The notes: generated by a model from the sequence alone, not told the origin. A stretch of DNA of 64,000 nt from JADMJV01 sp964649085 (GCA_964649085.1 CAZYPN010000031.1:1-64000); one strand, 5' to 3'; shown: positions 40,643 to 50,158, counted from the first letter of the stretch. A program made the numbers and translations.

Positions 40643-41953
40643 TCAGGACTTGAGCACATCAGCGATCCACTGCTGGCCTTCGGGGTGGGACACCAGGGCC
40701 TTGTGGTTGAGATGCAGGACCGTCTTTGCTTTGATGTTGCGCGTGCTCGGCATATGCAGGGCCGACTGTACAAAAAGCAGTCCATCGCTGGGTCCGGTCG
40801 TCTCGTTGGCAATGCCGGGAAGGTTGGGCCGATCGCCGGCCAGCAGCGCCACCTCAACCTGGGGATCGATCTGGGCCTGATTGAGCCGCTCGATATAGTG
40901 GCCGCCCTGAGCGATGTAGTGATCGATGCCCTTGGAACGGCTCAGGAAACCTTCGCCGCCCTCATACGTGGTATACCAGTCCGGTTCCCAGAAGGCCAGC
41001 GGGTATTGACTATCCCAACGGGCCAGCAACTGATCCTGGCCGGGCCAGTAGTCGCGAACCTCGTTGGAATACGAGCGGTCTCGGGTGTCCACGGGCAGCG
41101 TACCGAACATCTTCACCGAATCCCAGGTCATTGGGGCATTCAGCAAGGGGCTATTTGAGGCTCCCATCAGAGCCAAATTGCTGGAAGGATGGCGGAAACC
41201 CACATCCAGGCCGCCATTGGCGGCCCCGACCAGGGCCAGGCGACGCACGTCGCCGCGATAGGGTGTCATCCACTCCTGGCGCATATCGGACACATAGGCC
41301 CGTGCCGGAGCCCCTCCCTTGGAATGGGCCACCAGATCGACCTGTTCGGCACCGGTGAGCTGGCGAACCCGCTCGATGGAATTGGCCAGCGATTCGGCCC
41401 AGAAGAAATTGTCGTCATGGGGATGAGCAAAACTCACCGCATAGACGTCGAAGCCCTGCTGGCGCAGCCGCTCGGGCAGACCCGGTTGGCCATCCGTCTC
41501 GTGCGGGTCACACCAAAAATCGCCATTCTTGTTGGCCCCGTGCACGAGCACCACGGGAACGGGCTGTTTCTTGACGCCCTGGGGAGGGGGGCCGGCGTAA
41601 TGCAATAGTACCGAGCCGGAGTGCGGTGTGGAGCTGCCAAAGGCGGCCACGATTTCCGCCCCTTGCTGCTCCCCACGGGGATGAAAATTCTGCTGTTTGA
41701 AGTGAGGGTCGCGGTCGAAAAGGTGCTCGGTCCAGGCCCAGGTTTTCGAGGCAAATCGGCCACGAACGTCCACCTCGGCATTGGCCGATGGAGGAAAGGG
41801 CAGTTCCTTCGTGTTCTCCATCTGCCCCGAAGAAACAAAATGATCGCTGGCGGGCGGTGGTGCTGTCGTTTCGGTTCCGGCGGGGGCGCCGGCCAGTCCG
41901 GTGGCCAGTGCCGTGAGCCGGGGAAAAGCAGCGCTGAGCGAGGGAATTTGCAT
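40643..41953 (-). CDS. Lipase-like alpha/beta hydrolase
   Basis: A 436-residue protein with a core alpha/beta-hydrolase domain. VPVVLVHGANKNGDFW holds the oxyanion region, and the nucleophile elbow is VAHSKGGAPARAYV, followed by LVGAANGGLDVGF. The C-terminal LHLNHKALVSHPEGQQWIADVL supplies the likely histidine. This matches secreted triacylglycerol lipases and related esterases, but there is no clear signal peptide; the N-terminus is Ala/Thr/Pro-rich. The start is ATG 41953, preceded by a weak GGGAT site. Activity on lipids is inferred from the fold only. Confidence 0.8.
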   Translation of the reverse strand: MQIPSLSAAFPRLTALATGLAGAPAGTETTAPPPASDHFVSSGQMENTKELPFPPSANAEVDVRGRFASKTWAWTEHLFDRDPHFKQQNFHPRGEQQGAEIVAAFGSSTPHSGSVLLHYAGPPPQGVKKQPVPVVLVHGANKNGDFWCDPHETDGQPGLPERLRQQGFDVYAVSFAHPHDDNFFWAESLANSIERVRQLTGAEQVDLVAHSKGGAPARAYVSDMRQEWMTPYRGDVRRLALVGAANGGLDVGFRHPSSNLALMGASNSPLLNAPMTWDSVKMFGTLPVDTRDRSYSNEVRDYWPGQDQLLARWDSQYPLAFWEPDWYTTYEGGEGFLSRSKGIDHYIAQGGHYIERLNQAQIDPQVEVALLAGDRPNLPGIANETTGPSDGLLFVQSALHMPSTRNIKAKTVLHLNHKALVSHPEGQQWIADVLKS

Positions 41954-42068
41954 CGATCCCAGTGTAGGGGCACACCCGCCTGGAGTCCAGACCTGGAGGG
42001 CCCATGATTGTGAACTCTCCGCCAGGGCTTGAAAGGAACTCCAACTCAGAACAGGAAGGCGCGCGGCG

Positions 42069-43127
42069 ATGCAAGACGACCTCGTATTCTTAATTATGGC
42101 CGGAGGAGCCGGCACTCGTTTCTGGCCCTGGAGCACCGACCGGCTGCCCAAGCAGTTCCTGCAATTTCTGGGTGACCGGAGTCTGTTGCAGGAAAGCTTT
42201 CGGCGGGCCCGCGACCTGACGCGTCCCGAGCGCGTGCTGGTGCTGACCCACGAAAATTATCGGGAACTGGTGGCCCAGCAGCTTCCCGAACTCTTGCCCG
42301 AACAGATTCTCTGCGAGCCTTGCCGACGCGACACTGCCGCCGCCGTGGCCTATGGTGCCCTGGCGGTAGAGCGCCAGTTCGGCAATCCCGTCACCGTGCT
42401 GCTCACGGCCGACCACTGGATTCAGCCGCTCGAACAATTTCATCAGGCCATTCAGGAAGTGTATTGGGGGGCTCGCCGGGATCCGGTTCTCTACACGCTG
42501 GGCATTCGGCCAACCTATCCCGCTACCGGCTATGGCTATTTGCAACTCGGCGAACGGCTTTTTGACGAACGGAGCCTGCCGCACCATCGGTTGGTTCAGT
42601 TTCGCGAGAAGCCGGCCCGCGAGGTGGCCGAGAGTTATCTGGCCAGTGGCCAGTATCTGTGGAATAGCGGCATGTTCGGCTGGCAAAATCAGGTGATTCT
42701 CGAGCAGTTTTCTCGTCATCTTCCGGCCCATCTCGATACCCTGCGTCCGGCCGTAGAGGGTCGACGCTCTTTGGGCGAGGCATTTTCCGAACTGGGCAAA
42801 ATTTCCATCGATTTCGCTATCTTGGAAAAAGCTCCCGAAGTGCGATGTGTGGTGCCCGAGTTCGAGTGGAGCGACCTGGGCGGTTGGTTGGCGTTGGAGC
42901 CCTTCTTGCACCACGACGAAGCGGCCAACGTGCACCGCGGACGCCTTTTCGGTTACGAAGCCCATCGCAACATCGTGGTCTGCGAAGACCCTGAAGAAGT
43001 GGTGGCGTTGCTGGGAGTCTCCGACCTGGTGGTCGTGCGGGTAGGCAAGAAAACGCTGATATTGCCCAAGAGCCGCAATGAAGAAATCAAGCAGCTACTG
43101 ACTCAAGTGCCGGAGGAGTTGCAGTGA
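42069..43127 (+). CDS. manC: Mannose-1-phosphate guanylyltransferase
   Basis: A 352-residue nucleotidyltransferase that makes GDP-mannose from mannose 1-phosphate and GTP. IMAGGAGTRFWPWSTDRLPKQ is the family's activator/nucleotide site, and EPCRRDTAAAVAYGAL, TADHWI, FREKP, LWNSGMFGW, ISIDFAILEKA and EFEWSDLGGW are diagnostic. It lacks the isomerase domain of bifunctional ManC/AlgA proteins. The stop overlaps the GTG of the phosphomannomutase gene (GTGA). The pair supplies GDP-mannose for glycans. Confidence 0.95.
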   Translation: MQDDLVFLIMAGGAGTRFWPWSTDRLPKQFLQFLGDRSLLQESFRRARDLTRPERVLVLTHENYRELVAQQLPELLPEQILCEPCRRDTAAAVAYGALAVERQFGNPVTVLLTADHWIQPLEQFHQAIQEVYWGARRDPVLYTLGIRPTYPATGYGYLQLGERLFDERSLPHHRLVQFREKPAREVAESYLASGQYLWNSGMFGWQNQVILEQFSRHLPAHLDTLRPAVEGRRSLGEAFSELGKISIDFAILEKAPEVRCVVPEFEWSDLGGWLALEPFLHHDEAANVHRGRLFGYEAHRNIVVCEDPEEVVALLGVSDLVVVRVGKKTLILPKSRNEEIKQLLTQVPEELQ

Positions 43128-44461
43128 ATCAAGCCTGTTTCAAAACCTATGACGTGCGCGGCAAGGTGCCTCACGAACTCAATTCTGAGATCGCCGAGGC
43201 CATCGCTGCGGCCTATGCCGAGGTGTTGCAGCCTGCCCGGGTGGCCGTGGGTTATGACGTGCGGCTGACCTCGCCCGAACTGGCGGCGGCGGTGGTGGAG
43301 GGGCTGCTCTCTCAGGGAGTCGACTGCTACGAACTGGGCATGGGGGGCACCGAAGAAGTCTATTTCGCCACCTTCTCCGGGCAACTCGACGGCGGCATCA
43401 TGGTGACGGCCAGCCACAATCCTTCGGAATACAACGGTATGAAGATGGTGGGTCGATTGGGGGCCCCGCTGACGGCCGACCAGCTCCAGCAGATTCGTCA
43501 GCAGCTGGGACAGCAACGCAGCCGGCGACGCGGCAACCGGCTGCACCGAGAATGGCGGGCTCAGTATGTCGATTGGTTGGCCGAGCGCTTCCCGCCCCAG
43601 CGCCTGGCGCGCGTGAAAACCGTGGCCAATGCCGGCAATGGTTCGATTGGACCGTTGTTGCGTCAGGTCGCCGAGCGCCTGGAACTGGACGTGGAGGTGC
43701 TGCTCGGCGAACCCGACGGCACCTTCCCCAATGGGATTCCCAACCCGCTGTTGCCCGAGAAACGCAGCCTGACCAGCCAGGGCGTGCTCGATCACGGAGC
43801 CAGCCTGGGGGTAGCCTGGGATGGCGACTTCGATCGCTGTTTCTTTTTCGACAGCCAGGGCCGCTTCTTGGAAAGCTACTACCTGGTAGGATTGTTTGCC
43901 ACCCATTTTTTGAAGCGTCAGTCGGGGGCCATTTGTTACGATCCCCGCCTTACCTGGAACACCATTGAAGTGGTGGAGGCGGCCGGCGGCAAGCCCCTGC
44001 TGTGCCCCACCGGCCATGTGTTCTTCAAGCAACACCTGCGCAGCTCGGGCGCCCTCTACGGCGGCGAGATGTCTGGCCATCACTATTTTCAGGAATTCGG
44101 CTGCTGCGATAGCGGGCTACTGCCCTGGTTGTTGTGGCTTTCGCTGCAGGCCGAGCAGAGCCAGAGCTTGACCGAACTGATCCACGAGCGCGCGCTGCGC
44201 TATCCGGTAAGCGGTGAAATCAACCGCTCGGTGGGGGACCAGCGTAAGGTGCTCGACAGCATTCGCCAGCGCTACCGCGATCAGGCTGTCCAGAGCTGGG
44301 ACCTGGACGGGGTCAGTTACGACTTTGAGCGCTGGCGCTTCAATTTAAGGTCGTCCAACACCGAACCCCTGATTCGGCTCAACGTGGAGACTCGTGGCGA
44401 CGCCGATCTGCTGCGCCAGAAGACCGAAGAGATCCTGACTCTGGTGGATGAAAGTTCATAG
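43124..44461 (+). CDS. manB: Phosphomannomutase
   Basis: A 445-residue alpha-D-phosphohexomutase that interconverts mannose 6-phosphate and mannose 1-phosphate. FKTYDVRGKVPHELN starts the family pattern, TASHNPSEYNGMKM carries the phosphoserine, AWDGDFDRCFFFD the Mg-binding loop, GGEMSGHHYF the sugar-binding loop and RSSNTEPLIRLNVE the phosphate site. It resembles CpsG/AlgC more than PgcA. GTG 43124 overlaps the manC stop, so the two enzymes are coupled. Confidence 0.94.
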   Translation: MNQACFKTYDVRGKVPHELNSEIAEAIAAAYAEVLQPARVAVGYDVRLTSPELAAAVVEGLLSQGVDCYELGMGGTEEVYFATFSGQLDGGIMVTASHNPSEYNGMKMVGRLGAPLTADQLQQIRQQLGQQRSRRRGNRLHREWRAQYVDWLAERFPPQRLARVKTVANAGNGSIGPLLRQVAERLELDVEVLLGEPDGTFPNGIPNPLLPEKRSLTSQGVLDHGASLGVAWDGDFDRCFFFDSQGRFLESYYLVGLFATHFLKRQSGAICYDPRLTWNTIEVVEAAGGKPLLCPTGHVFFKQHLRSSGALYGGEMSGHHYFQEFGCCDSGLLPWLLWLSLQAEQSQSLTELIHERALRYPVSGEINRSVGDQRKVLDSIRQRYRDQAVQSWDLDGVSYDFERWRFNLRSSNTEPLIRLNVETRGDADLLRQKTEEILTLVDESS

Positions 44462-44545
44462 TCAGTCCACAACTTGGCTGGACCCTGGCGCTATGCTGGC
44501 TTCGGAAGAAGACCCGATCTGAAGTCTATCGTCGAGGAGTCCGCT

Positions 44546-45343
44546 ATGAAAGTCCAATCGTTTCACACCCCGAACCTGGCCCGGACACTGCAGAAATCGC
44601 CGGCTCCTCAGGATCCCCAGCCTCCTCAGCCGCCTCAGGAAGAGAGCCAGGTAGGTAAGACTTCGTTCAAATCGTTAGCCTCCGGCTTTGGCGGCGGCCT
44701 GGCCGGTGTGGGTGCCGGAGTCGCCAGCGGTGCCGCTGCCCTGGCCCTTACCGGCCAGCTGAGCAAAGTGGTGGCGGCCACAGCCCCGGCCGTGCAGGCC
44801 CTGGCCCCCAGCACCGGCGGCCTGTTGTTGCAGGCCGGTGCCGCTGCCCTGTTGGGAAGCGCTGTGGCCGTAGGCGCGGGTGCGGTTGTAGGCGCGCGGG
44901 TTGCCCACGCCGCAGCCAACGGAGCCACCCGGCCCGACATTACCCAGGGTCCCGCCGAGCAGAAAAACCAGAGCCCGTTTCGTCAGTACGCTGCTGAACT
45001 GCGTGAAAACGTTTCGGCCGTGGCCGCGGCCGACAGCTTCAAAGGCGCCGCCGGAGCCGGATTTCGCGCAGGTGTGGCTATCGGTGGTCCGGCCGGAGCC
45101 GCCGCCGGGAAAATTCAGGGTGCGCTGCTGGGTGCGGCGCTGGGCGGGGTGGCCGCGTTGCCGCTGATGAACCTCGTGCCCCACCCGGCCGCTTTGATCC
45201 CGGGTGCGCTGGCCGGGGCCTTCCTCGGTGCGAAAATCGGAGAGCCGGTGGGCTATGCCGCCGGGGCGCTCACCTTGGGCGCCGTGGGAGCGGCGGGCGG
45301 AGCGGCCTGCCATGTGTTTCACCGTAAGGCCGACGAGGCCTAA
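44546..45343 (+). CDS. Gly/Ala-rich protein with glycine-zipper segments
   Basis: A 265-residue protein. The N-terminal 35 residues are Ser/Pro/Gln-rich (KVQSFHTPNLARTL, with PQPPQPPQEES). The rest alternates polar spacers with long Gly/Ala stretches (GGGLAGVGAGVASGAAALAL, AAALLGSAVAVGAGAVVGA and two more) typical of glycine-zipper membrane-inserting helices. No standard signal peptide is present. A GAGGAG site precedes ATG 44546. It might form oligomers in a membrane or act as a secreted pore, but this is only a pattern-based guess. It is transcribed alone and converges on the Nudix gene. Confidence 0.72.
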   Translation: MKVQSFHTPNLARTLQKSPAPQDPQPPQPPQEESQVGKTSFKSLASGFGGGLAGVGAGVASGAAALALTGQLSKVVAATAPAVQALAPSTGGLLLQAGAAALLGSAVAVGAGAVVGARVAHAAANGATRPDITQGPAEQKNQSPFRQYAAELRENVSAVAAADSFKGAAGAGFRAGVAIGGPAGAAAGKIQGALLGAALGGVAALPLMNLVPHPAALIPGALAGAFLGAKIGEPVGYAAGALTLGAVGAAGGAACHVFHRKADEA

Positions 45344-46068
45344 AAATCGCGGGCTTCCAGGTCGAATTCAAAAAGACGCGCCGGTCGGTGGCGCCCTTCG
45401 AGGTGCCATTCGTCGGTTTCGCGCACAGCCCCTGAGGCCAGCACCTTTTTGCGGAAGTTGCGTTTGTCCAGCGCCTTTCCCAGCACGATTTCGTAGGTGC
45501 GTTGCAACTGGGTCAGCGTGAAGCGTTGGGGCATGAATTGAAAGGCCACGTTGGTGTCCATAATTTTCTGCCGCAGTCGCCGCAGAGCCAGTTCGAGAAT
45601 ATGGTCGTGGTCGAAGGCCAGTTCAGGCAAATCGTAGATCGACCACCAGCGCACTTCGCTGCTGCGCGGCAATTTGTCGGCCGGAACCAGGGCATAGTAA
45701 GCCACGGTGACCACGCGCATGCGCGGGTCGCGCTGAGGGTGGCCGAAGGTGTGCAGTTGTTCCAGAAAGACCTGAGATACCCCGGTTTCGACCTGAAGCA
45801 GGCGATGAGCAGCGTCGCCGATGCCCTCTTCTTGTTGCACAAAGCCACCGGGCAGGGCCCAGCGCCCCTTGAACGGCCACTGGTCGCGGTGCACGAGCAA
45901 CACCTGGAGATCGCTGGCATTCAACGTGAAGATGACCAGGTCGACGGTTACGGCCGGATGGTAAAACTTGCTGGGGTCGTATGCCCGAGCCTCGAGCGAT
46001 TGTTTTTCAGCCTCGACCTGAGCTTCGATCTCCTGGAGGCTGCGCACAGGAATTTCCGGATGGGTCAC
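45340..46068 (-). CDS. NrtR-like Nudix-winged-helix regulator
   Basis: A 242-residue protein with a Nudix-fold domain (VTVDLVIFTL, LVHRDQWPFKGRWALPGGFVQ) followed by a C-terminal winged-helix part (FQFMPQRFTLTQLQRTYEIVLGKALDKRNFRKKVL), the layout of NrtR and COG4111 regulators of NAD metabolism. The Nudix box is degenerate (GDAAHRLLQVETGV instead of REL-x2-EE), as in NrtR proteins that bind ADP-ribose without hydrolysing it. The GTG start at 46068 is preferred over a TTG at 46098, which would sit 2 bases after GGAGG. It diverges from NAD kinase by 78 bp, supporting an NAD-related role. Confidence 0.82.
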   Translation of the reverse strand: MTHPEIPVRSLQEIEAQVEAEKQSLEARAYDPSKFYHPAVTVDLVIFTLNASDLQVLLVHRDQWPFKGRWALPGGFVQQEEGIGDAAHRLLQVETGVSQVFLEQLHTFGHPQRDPRMRVVTVAYYALVPADKLPRSSEVRWWSIYDLPELAFDHDHILELALRRLRQKIMDTNVAFQFMPQRFTLTQLQRTYEIVLGKALDKRNFRKKVLASGAVRETDEWHLEGRHRPARLFEFDLEARDF

Positions 46069-46146
46069 GCTGCGCCCTTTGCTTCCTGAAGCGGGCAAAC
46101 CTCCTGTCTACGGAGGAAATGGCTTCTTACCCAGGAAGGCCGCAGC

Positions 46147-46971
46147 ATGCCGGATACTCCCCCCGGGCGCTTTGCCGTCACCGCCTCCGAATCCCGAGAG
46201 AGTGCTCGACAGGCGGCCCAACAGGCGCGCCAGCGGCTGCAGGAGGTGGGGGCCGAGGTTTTTTCGCTGGAACAGGTTCTCGAAGGTCAGGATATCGATG
46301 CTCTGCTGTCTTTGGGCGGCGATGGTACGCTGCTTCACGCGGCTCGCCTGATGGCCCCACGGGGCATTCCGGTGCTGGGTGTCAATTTTGGTCGCGTGGG
46401 CTATCTGTGCAGCGCTCGCGAGGACCAGCTCGACGCGGCTATCGAGGTGTTGTTGCAGCGACAATACCAGGTAGAGGCCCGCGATATGGTGCGCACGCGC
46501 GTGTTTAACCGTCGGGAAGAAGTCTGGCAGGTCGACGCCCTGAACGAGGTTTTGATCGGGGGCAGCACTCGCACCCTCACGCTGGAGGTGTGCATCAATG
46601 GCGAGGCCCTGGGCACCGTGCGGGGGGATGGGGTCATTGTTTCCACGCGCACGGGTTCGTCGGCTTATGCCTTCTCGGCCGGAGGGCCGATTCTGTTGAC
46701 CGAGTCGCTGGTGCTGGTGGTGTCCAACGGTATCTCTTCCGAGGTCGCCACGCCGGTGGTGCTGCCCCGGGAAACCACTCTGCGCATCGCCAATCGCTCG
46801 CGCGGGATCCGCCCTTACGTTATCGCCGACGGGCAAAAGGACTACGCCATCGACGAGAATACCGAGATCGAAATCTACACTTCGCCGATCCAGGCCCTGC
46901 TGGTCGACCCGGGCTGGGTTTCAGGCGTGGGCAAACTACGAATCCAGGAGGGCAACTCCCGTGTCGGATAA
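46147..46971 (+). CDS. nadK: NAD kinase
   Basis: A 274-residue NAD kinase that makes NADP. The catalytic GGDGTLLHAARL, LGVNFGRVGYL, ALNEVLIGG and STRTGSSAYAFSAGGP motifs are all present; the usual TPTGSTAY is changed to TRTGSSAY. ATG 46147 has an AGGAAGG site 7-13 bases upstream. It is divergent from the NrtR-like gene and overlaps the small coiled-coil gene by 11 bases. Confidence 0.95.
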   Translation: MPDTPPGRFAVTASESRESARQAAQQARQRLQEVGAEVFSLEQVLEGQDIDALLSLGGDGTLLHAARLMAPRGIPVLGVNFGRVGYLCSAREDQLDAAIEVLLQRQYQVEARDMVRTRVFNRREEVWQVDALNEVLIGGSTRTLTLEVCINGEALGTVRGDGVIVSTRTGSSAYAFSAGGPILLTESLVLVVSNGISSEVATPVVLPRETTLRIANRSRGIRPYVIADGQKDYAIDENTEIEIYTSPIQALLVDPGWVSGVGKLRIQEGNSRVG

Positions 46972-47170
46972 GCTGACGCAGCGGATTTCCAAACAATTGA
47001 AGAAACTCTCGGAGGAGCTTGCCGAAGAGCTTCAGCGCCTGGAAGAAAAGCTGGACGCAGAAGAGGACGGCCTCGAACAGGACGACCACGAAGAACGTGT
47101 CCGTCAACTCGAGAAGCTGGAAAGCGCTTTAGAGTGCCTGGAAGAGGCCGTCGAACTGCTAGACAGCTAG
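46961..47170 (+). CDS. Small acidic coiled-coil protein
   Basis: A 69-residue, Glu/Leu-rich protein with heptad-like spacing through most of its length (LKKLSEELAEELQRLEEKL, then LEKLESALECLEEAVELL). It is the right size and style for exodeoxyribonuclease VII small subunits or phage-type scaffolds, but no specific family motif is present. GTG 46961 has an AGGAGGG site 8 bases upstream, inside the NAD kinase gene. Its last bases overlap the convergent murI gene by 12. Confidence 0.7.
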   Translation: MSDKLTQRISKQLKKLSEELAEELQRLEEKLDAEEDGLEQDDHEERVRQLEKLESALECLEEAVELLDS

Positions 47171-47974
47171 GCGGGCGAAGCGGCTCAGGTGGGTGTGGCG
47201 AACGCCGTTCAGCGGGCGGCTCAGAAGGCGAGACCCGACGCGCGAGAACTCCTCGGGATCCCCGCTGACCTCCACCAGATGGCCTGAGCTTGGGGTAGAG
47301 GTCACGCCCAGGCGAATCAATTCTTGCAAGACGTAACTGGCCGGGTCGATGATCTCGACCTCGGGGCCGAGCAATTCCTGGACCAGAGGGCGCAAGAACG
47401 GATAGTGGGTGCAACCGAGAATCAACGTGTCGACCTGTTCCATTTGCAGCGGGGCCAGATACTCCCAGAGCTGTTCTTTGGTTTCGGGGCTCTGCACGAG
47501 GCCAGCCTCGATCAGGGGAACCAGCTTGGGGCATCCCATCGGATAGACGGTGACCCCAAAGTTGAGCCTTCCCAGGGCCGTGCGACAGGAGCGCTCGTAA
47601 GCACCACTGCGGGCCGTGAGCGGGTTGGCGATCAGGCCGATCTTTCCGTTGCGGGTTCGCTCAACGGCTGCGGCCGCTGCCGGATCGATAATGCCTACCA
47701 CCGGTACCGGACACCACGAGCGCACCCGCTCCAGAGCCAGCGCGTTGGACGTATTGCAAGCCATCACCACGGCCGAGCAGCCCGAATCGACCAGATGCTC
47801 GACGATGGTTTCGACGAGGTGGGTAACTTCGGCGGCAGGACGGTCGCCATAGGGTACGTGGGCTGTGTCTCCGTAGTAATGAATGGCGAGATGGGGCGCA
47901 TCCTGCATCAAACGACCTGCGACGCTCAGACCTCCGACCCCGGAATCAAAAACGCCAATACGACCTGAACTCAT
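47159..47974 (-). CDS. murI: Glutamate racemase
   Basis: A 271-residue enzyme that makes D-glutamate for peptidoglycan. GRIGVFDSGVGGLSVAGRL, YYGDTAHVPYGDR, the catalytic cysteines in MACNTSNA and LGCTHYPFL, and the VDTLILGCTHY context are canonical. The start is ATG 47974, set by a GGGAGG site 7 bases upstream; a longer frame to 48034 lacks one. The opposite strand's coiled-coil gene overlaps the 3' end. Confidence 0.96.
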   Translation of the reverse strand: MSSGRIGVFDSGVGGLSVAGRLMQDAPHLAIHYYGDTAHVPYGDRPAAEVTHLVETIVEHLVDSGCSAVVMACNTSNALALERVRSWCPVPVVGIIDPAAAAAVERTRNGKIGLIANPLTARSGAYERSCRTALGRLNFGVTVYPMGCPKLVPLIEAGLVQSPETKEQLWEYLAPLQMEQVDTLILGCTHYPFLRPLVQELLGPEVEIIDPASYVLQELIRLGVTSTPSSGHLVEVSGDPEEFSRVGSRLLSRPLNGVRHTHLSRFARLAV

Positions 47975-48122
47975 CAGGCATCCTCCCAATTCAAAAAACC
48001 GTCGGCGGACCGGAATGGGAGCACCTGCGACCAAAACCCTACCAACATTGCCACAAAGCTACCCTACTCCACGACTGGCCATGTTACAAGGCGTTTGACA
48101 ATTGATTTTGCACTCGAATTTG

Positions 48123-49451
48123 TCACCCGCCACCCGCGCTTGAATATTCTTCAGCATCTTTTTCCCCCCTCTGTCCTGTGTGAACATTCTTGAGGTTTTT
48201 GAGGGCCATCCAGGCACGAACCAGGCCGAGTTGCACGTGACCCAGGCTGACCCCTCCTTGCAGATAGGCAATGTAAGGAGCGCGCATCGGGCCATCGGCG
48301 GAAAGCTCGAGCGAGGACCCGGCGATGAAGGTGCCGCCTGCCATTAGAATGCGGTCTCGATAACCGGGCTGCACCCAGGCTTCGGGAACCGCCTGGGAAT
48401 CGACGGGACCCGAGCGCTGAATGCCCCGGCAGAAGGCTGCCAGGGCTTCGGGAGTGCCCAGTCGCACGGCCTGGACCAGGTCGGTGCGTGGCTCGTGCCA
48501 GCGGGGGCTGACTTCCAGACCCAGCGACTCGAGGAAGGCCGAAGCCCAGATGGCCCCTTCCAAAGCCTGGCCTACCATGATAGGGGCCAGAAACAACCCC
48601 TGCAGCAGGTTGCGGTTGCCTCCCAGGGTGGCTCCCTGCTCGCCCCCGATGCCTGGGGCTGTCCAGCGCGCGGCGGCGGCCTCGACGGCGAAAGCCTTGC
48701 CGGCCAGATATCCGCCCGAGCCGACCAGCGTACCTCCCAGATTCTTGATCAGTGAGCCTGCCACCAGATCGGCCCCGACGTGGGTGGGCTCGAGGTCTTC
48801 TACGAGTTCGCCATAGCAGTTGTCGACCATCACCACGGCCTGGGGCAGGTGGCGGCGAATTTCGCCAATGGCCTGGCCCAGGTGCTCGATGGTCAGACCG
48901 GGCCGCCAGGCGTAGCCACGCGAACGCTGCAGAAACACCATGCGCGTCGCGGGCCTGAGAAAGTCTCCCAGGGCCCCAAGGTCCACTTTGCCCTCGGGAG
49001 TCAGTTCCAGCTGGCGGTAGCGAATTCCCCAATCGCACAGCGAGTTGGCCTGATGGGCCTGGTGGCCGATCACGGTGGCCAGCGTGTCATATGGGCTGCC
49101 GGTAATGCTGACCAGTTCGTCGCCGGGGCGCAACACGCCAAAAAGACCGCACGAGATAGCGTGCGTTCCCGAAACGAACTGGCCCCGCAGCAGGCTCTGT
49201 TCGGCGGCAAACAGGTCGCACAACACCTGATCGAGCAGCTCGCGGCCGCTGTCGCCGTAGCCATAGCCGGTCGAGCCCGCCAGATGCAGTTCACTGAGGC
49301 CGTGGCGTTGGAAGGAACGCAGCACCTTCCACTGCAGCCGATGGGCGCGGTCTCGAACGCACTGGCGCAGGTTGCGAGTGTGCTCTTCGGCACCCAGAAA
49401 GAGGTCGATTTCCCCGGGACTCAGGCCCTCTTCGCTCAGTTCCTCTCTCAT
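48123..49451 (-). CDS. YnbB-like PLP enzyme (aluminium-resistance/methionine gamma-lyase family)
   Basis: A 442-residue fold-type I PLP enzyme. HLAGSTGYGYGDSGRELLDQV, FVSGTHAISCGLFGVLRPGD, VFLQRSRGYAWRPGLT and the PLP lysine region GSLIKNLGGTLVGSGGYLAG are characteristic of the family named for aluminium resistance. The lyase substrate is unproven. The ATG at 49451 overlaps the bpt stop (ATGA), so bpt and this gene are coupled; a frame reaching 49604 is not needed. The C-terminus ends in a short Ser/Ala/Gly tail. Confidence 0.92.
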   Translation of the reverse strand: MREELSEEGLSPGEIDLFLGAEEHTRNLRQCVRDRAHRLQWKVLRSFQRHGLSELHLAGSTGYGYGDSGRELLDQVLCDLFAAEQSLLRGQFVSGTHAISCGLFGVLRPGDELVSITGSPYDTLATVIGHQAHQANSLCDWGIRYRQLELTPEGKVDLGALGDFLRPATRMVFLQRSRGYAWRPGLTIEHLGQAIGEIRRHLPQAVVMVDNCYGELVEDLEPTHVGADLVAGSLIKNLGGTLVGSGGYLAGKAFAVEAAAARWTAPGIGGEQGATLGGNRNLLQGLFLAPIMVGQALEGAIWASAFLESLGLEVSPRWHEPRTDLVQAVRLGTPEALAAFCRGIQRSGPVDSQAVPEAWVQPGYRDRILMAGGTFIAGSSLELSADGPMRAPYIAYLQGGVSLGHVQLGLVRAWMALKNLKNVHTGQRGEKDAEEYSSAGGG

Positions 49452-50158
49452 GGCTGAGCCCAGCCAGTGGCCGGCATGTCGCACCAGGGCTGCCCGCGAT
49501 AGCGGCGTTGATGAGGGTGAAAGCTGGCCTTGTAGCGCATCGAATCGTTTCCTTCCACGTAGAGGCCCAGGTAGACGTATTTCAGGGCCTGTTGTCGACA
49601 CCAATCGATACTGCGCAGCACGGAATAGATGCCCAGACTGCGGCGAGGCTCACAGTCCCAACAAAAATACACCGACGAGATGCCCTCTCCCGCCGCGTCT
49701 ACCAGATCCAGACCCACCAGCTGACCCTTGAGGCGATAGCAAAAATCCAACCCCCGGCCGGGCTGGTGCAGGTAAATGGCGCGAAACTCCTCGGCGTCGA
49801 TCGGCTGCTGTTTGTTCCAGCGCGTCGCCTGGTAACGCCGGTACAGTTCATATTTTTCCTGGGTGAAGCGGCTGGGTTCCACGCTGAGGTCGACGTCGCT
49901 GTTGCGCCGGGCGATCTGCCGCTGGTTCTTATTGGGACGAAAGCTTTCCACCGGAATACGCAGCGAGATGCAGGCCTGACAGCCTTCACACATCGGTGTA
50001 TAGAACAGGTGCCCCAGGCGGCGGAAGCCACCCTCCATCAGGGCATAGTTCTCCTGTTCGTCGGCTTCGAGAACGTGTAAGGCCAGCGAGTGCCAGTGGC
50101 GCTCTGGAAGGTAGGGACATTCGCCGAAATCCAACAGTCGCATCGGCGAGTGCTGCAT
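49448..50158 (-). CDS. bpt: Aspartate/glutamate leucyl-transferase
   Basis: A 236-residue enzyme of the bacterial N-degron pathway that adds leucine from Leu-tRNA to proteins with N-terminal Asp or Glu. The Cys-rich N-terminal site CEGCQACISLRIPVESFRP, the NSDVDLSVEP strand, LYRRYQATRW and the transferase core GQLVGLDLVDAAGEGISSVYF, WDCEPRRSLGIYSVLR and YLGLYVEGNDSMRYKASFHP are all as expected. It is translationally coupled to the YnbB-like gene. Confidence 0.94.
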   Translation of the reverse strand: MQHSPMRLLDFGECPYLPERHWHSLALHVLEADEQENYALMEGGFRRLGHLFYTPMCEGCQACISLRIPVESFRPNKNQRQIARRNSDVDLSVEPSRFTQEKYELYRRYQATRWNKQQPIDAEEFRAIYLHQPGRGLDFCYRLKGQLVGLDLVDAAGEGISSVYFCWDCEPRRSLGIYSVLRSIDWCRQQALKYVYLGLYVEGNDSMRYKASFHPHQRRYRGQPWCDMPATGWAQP

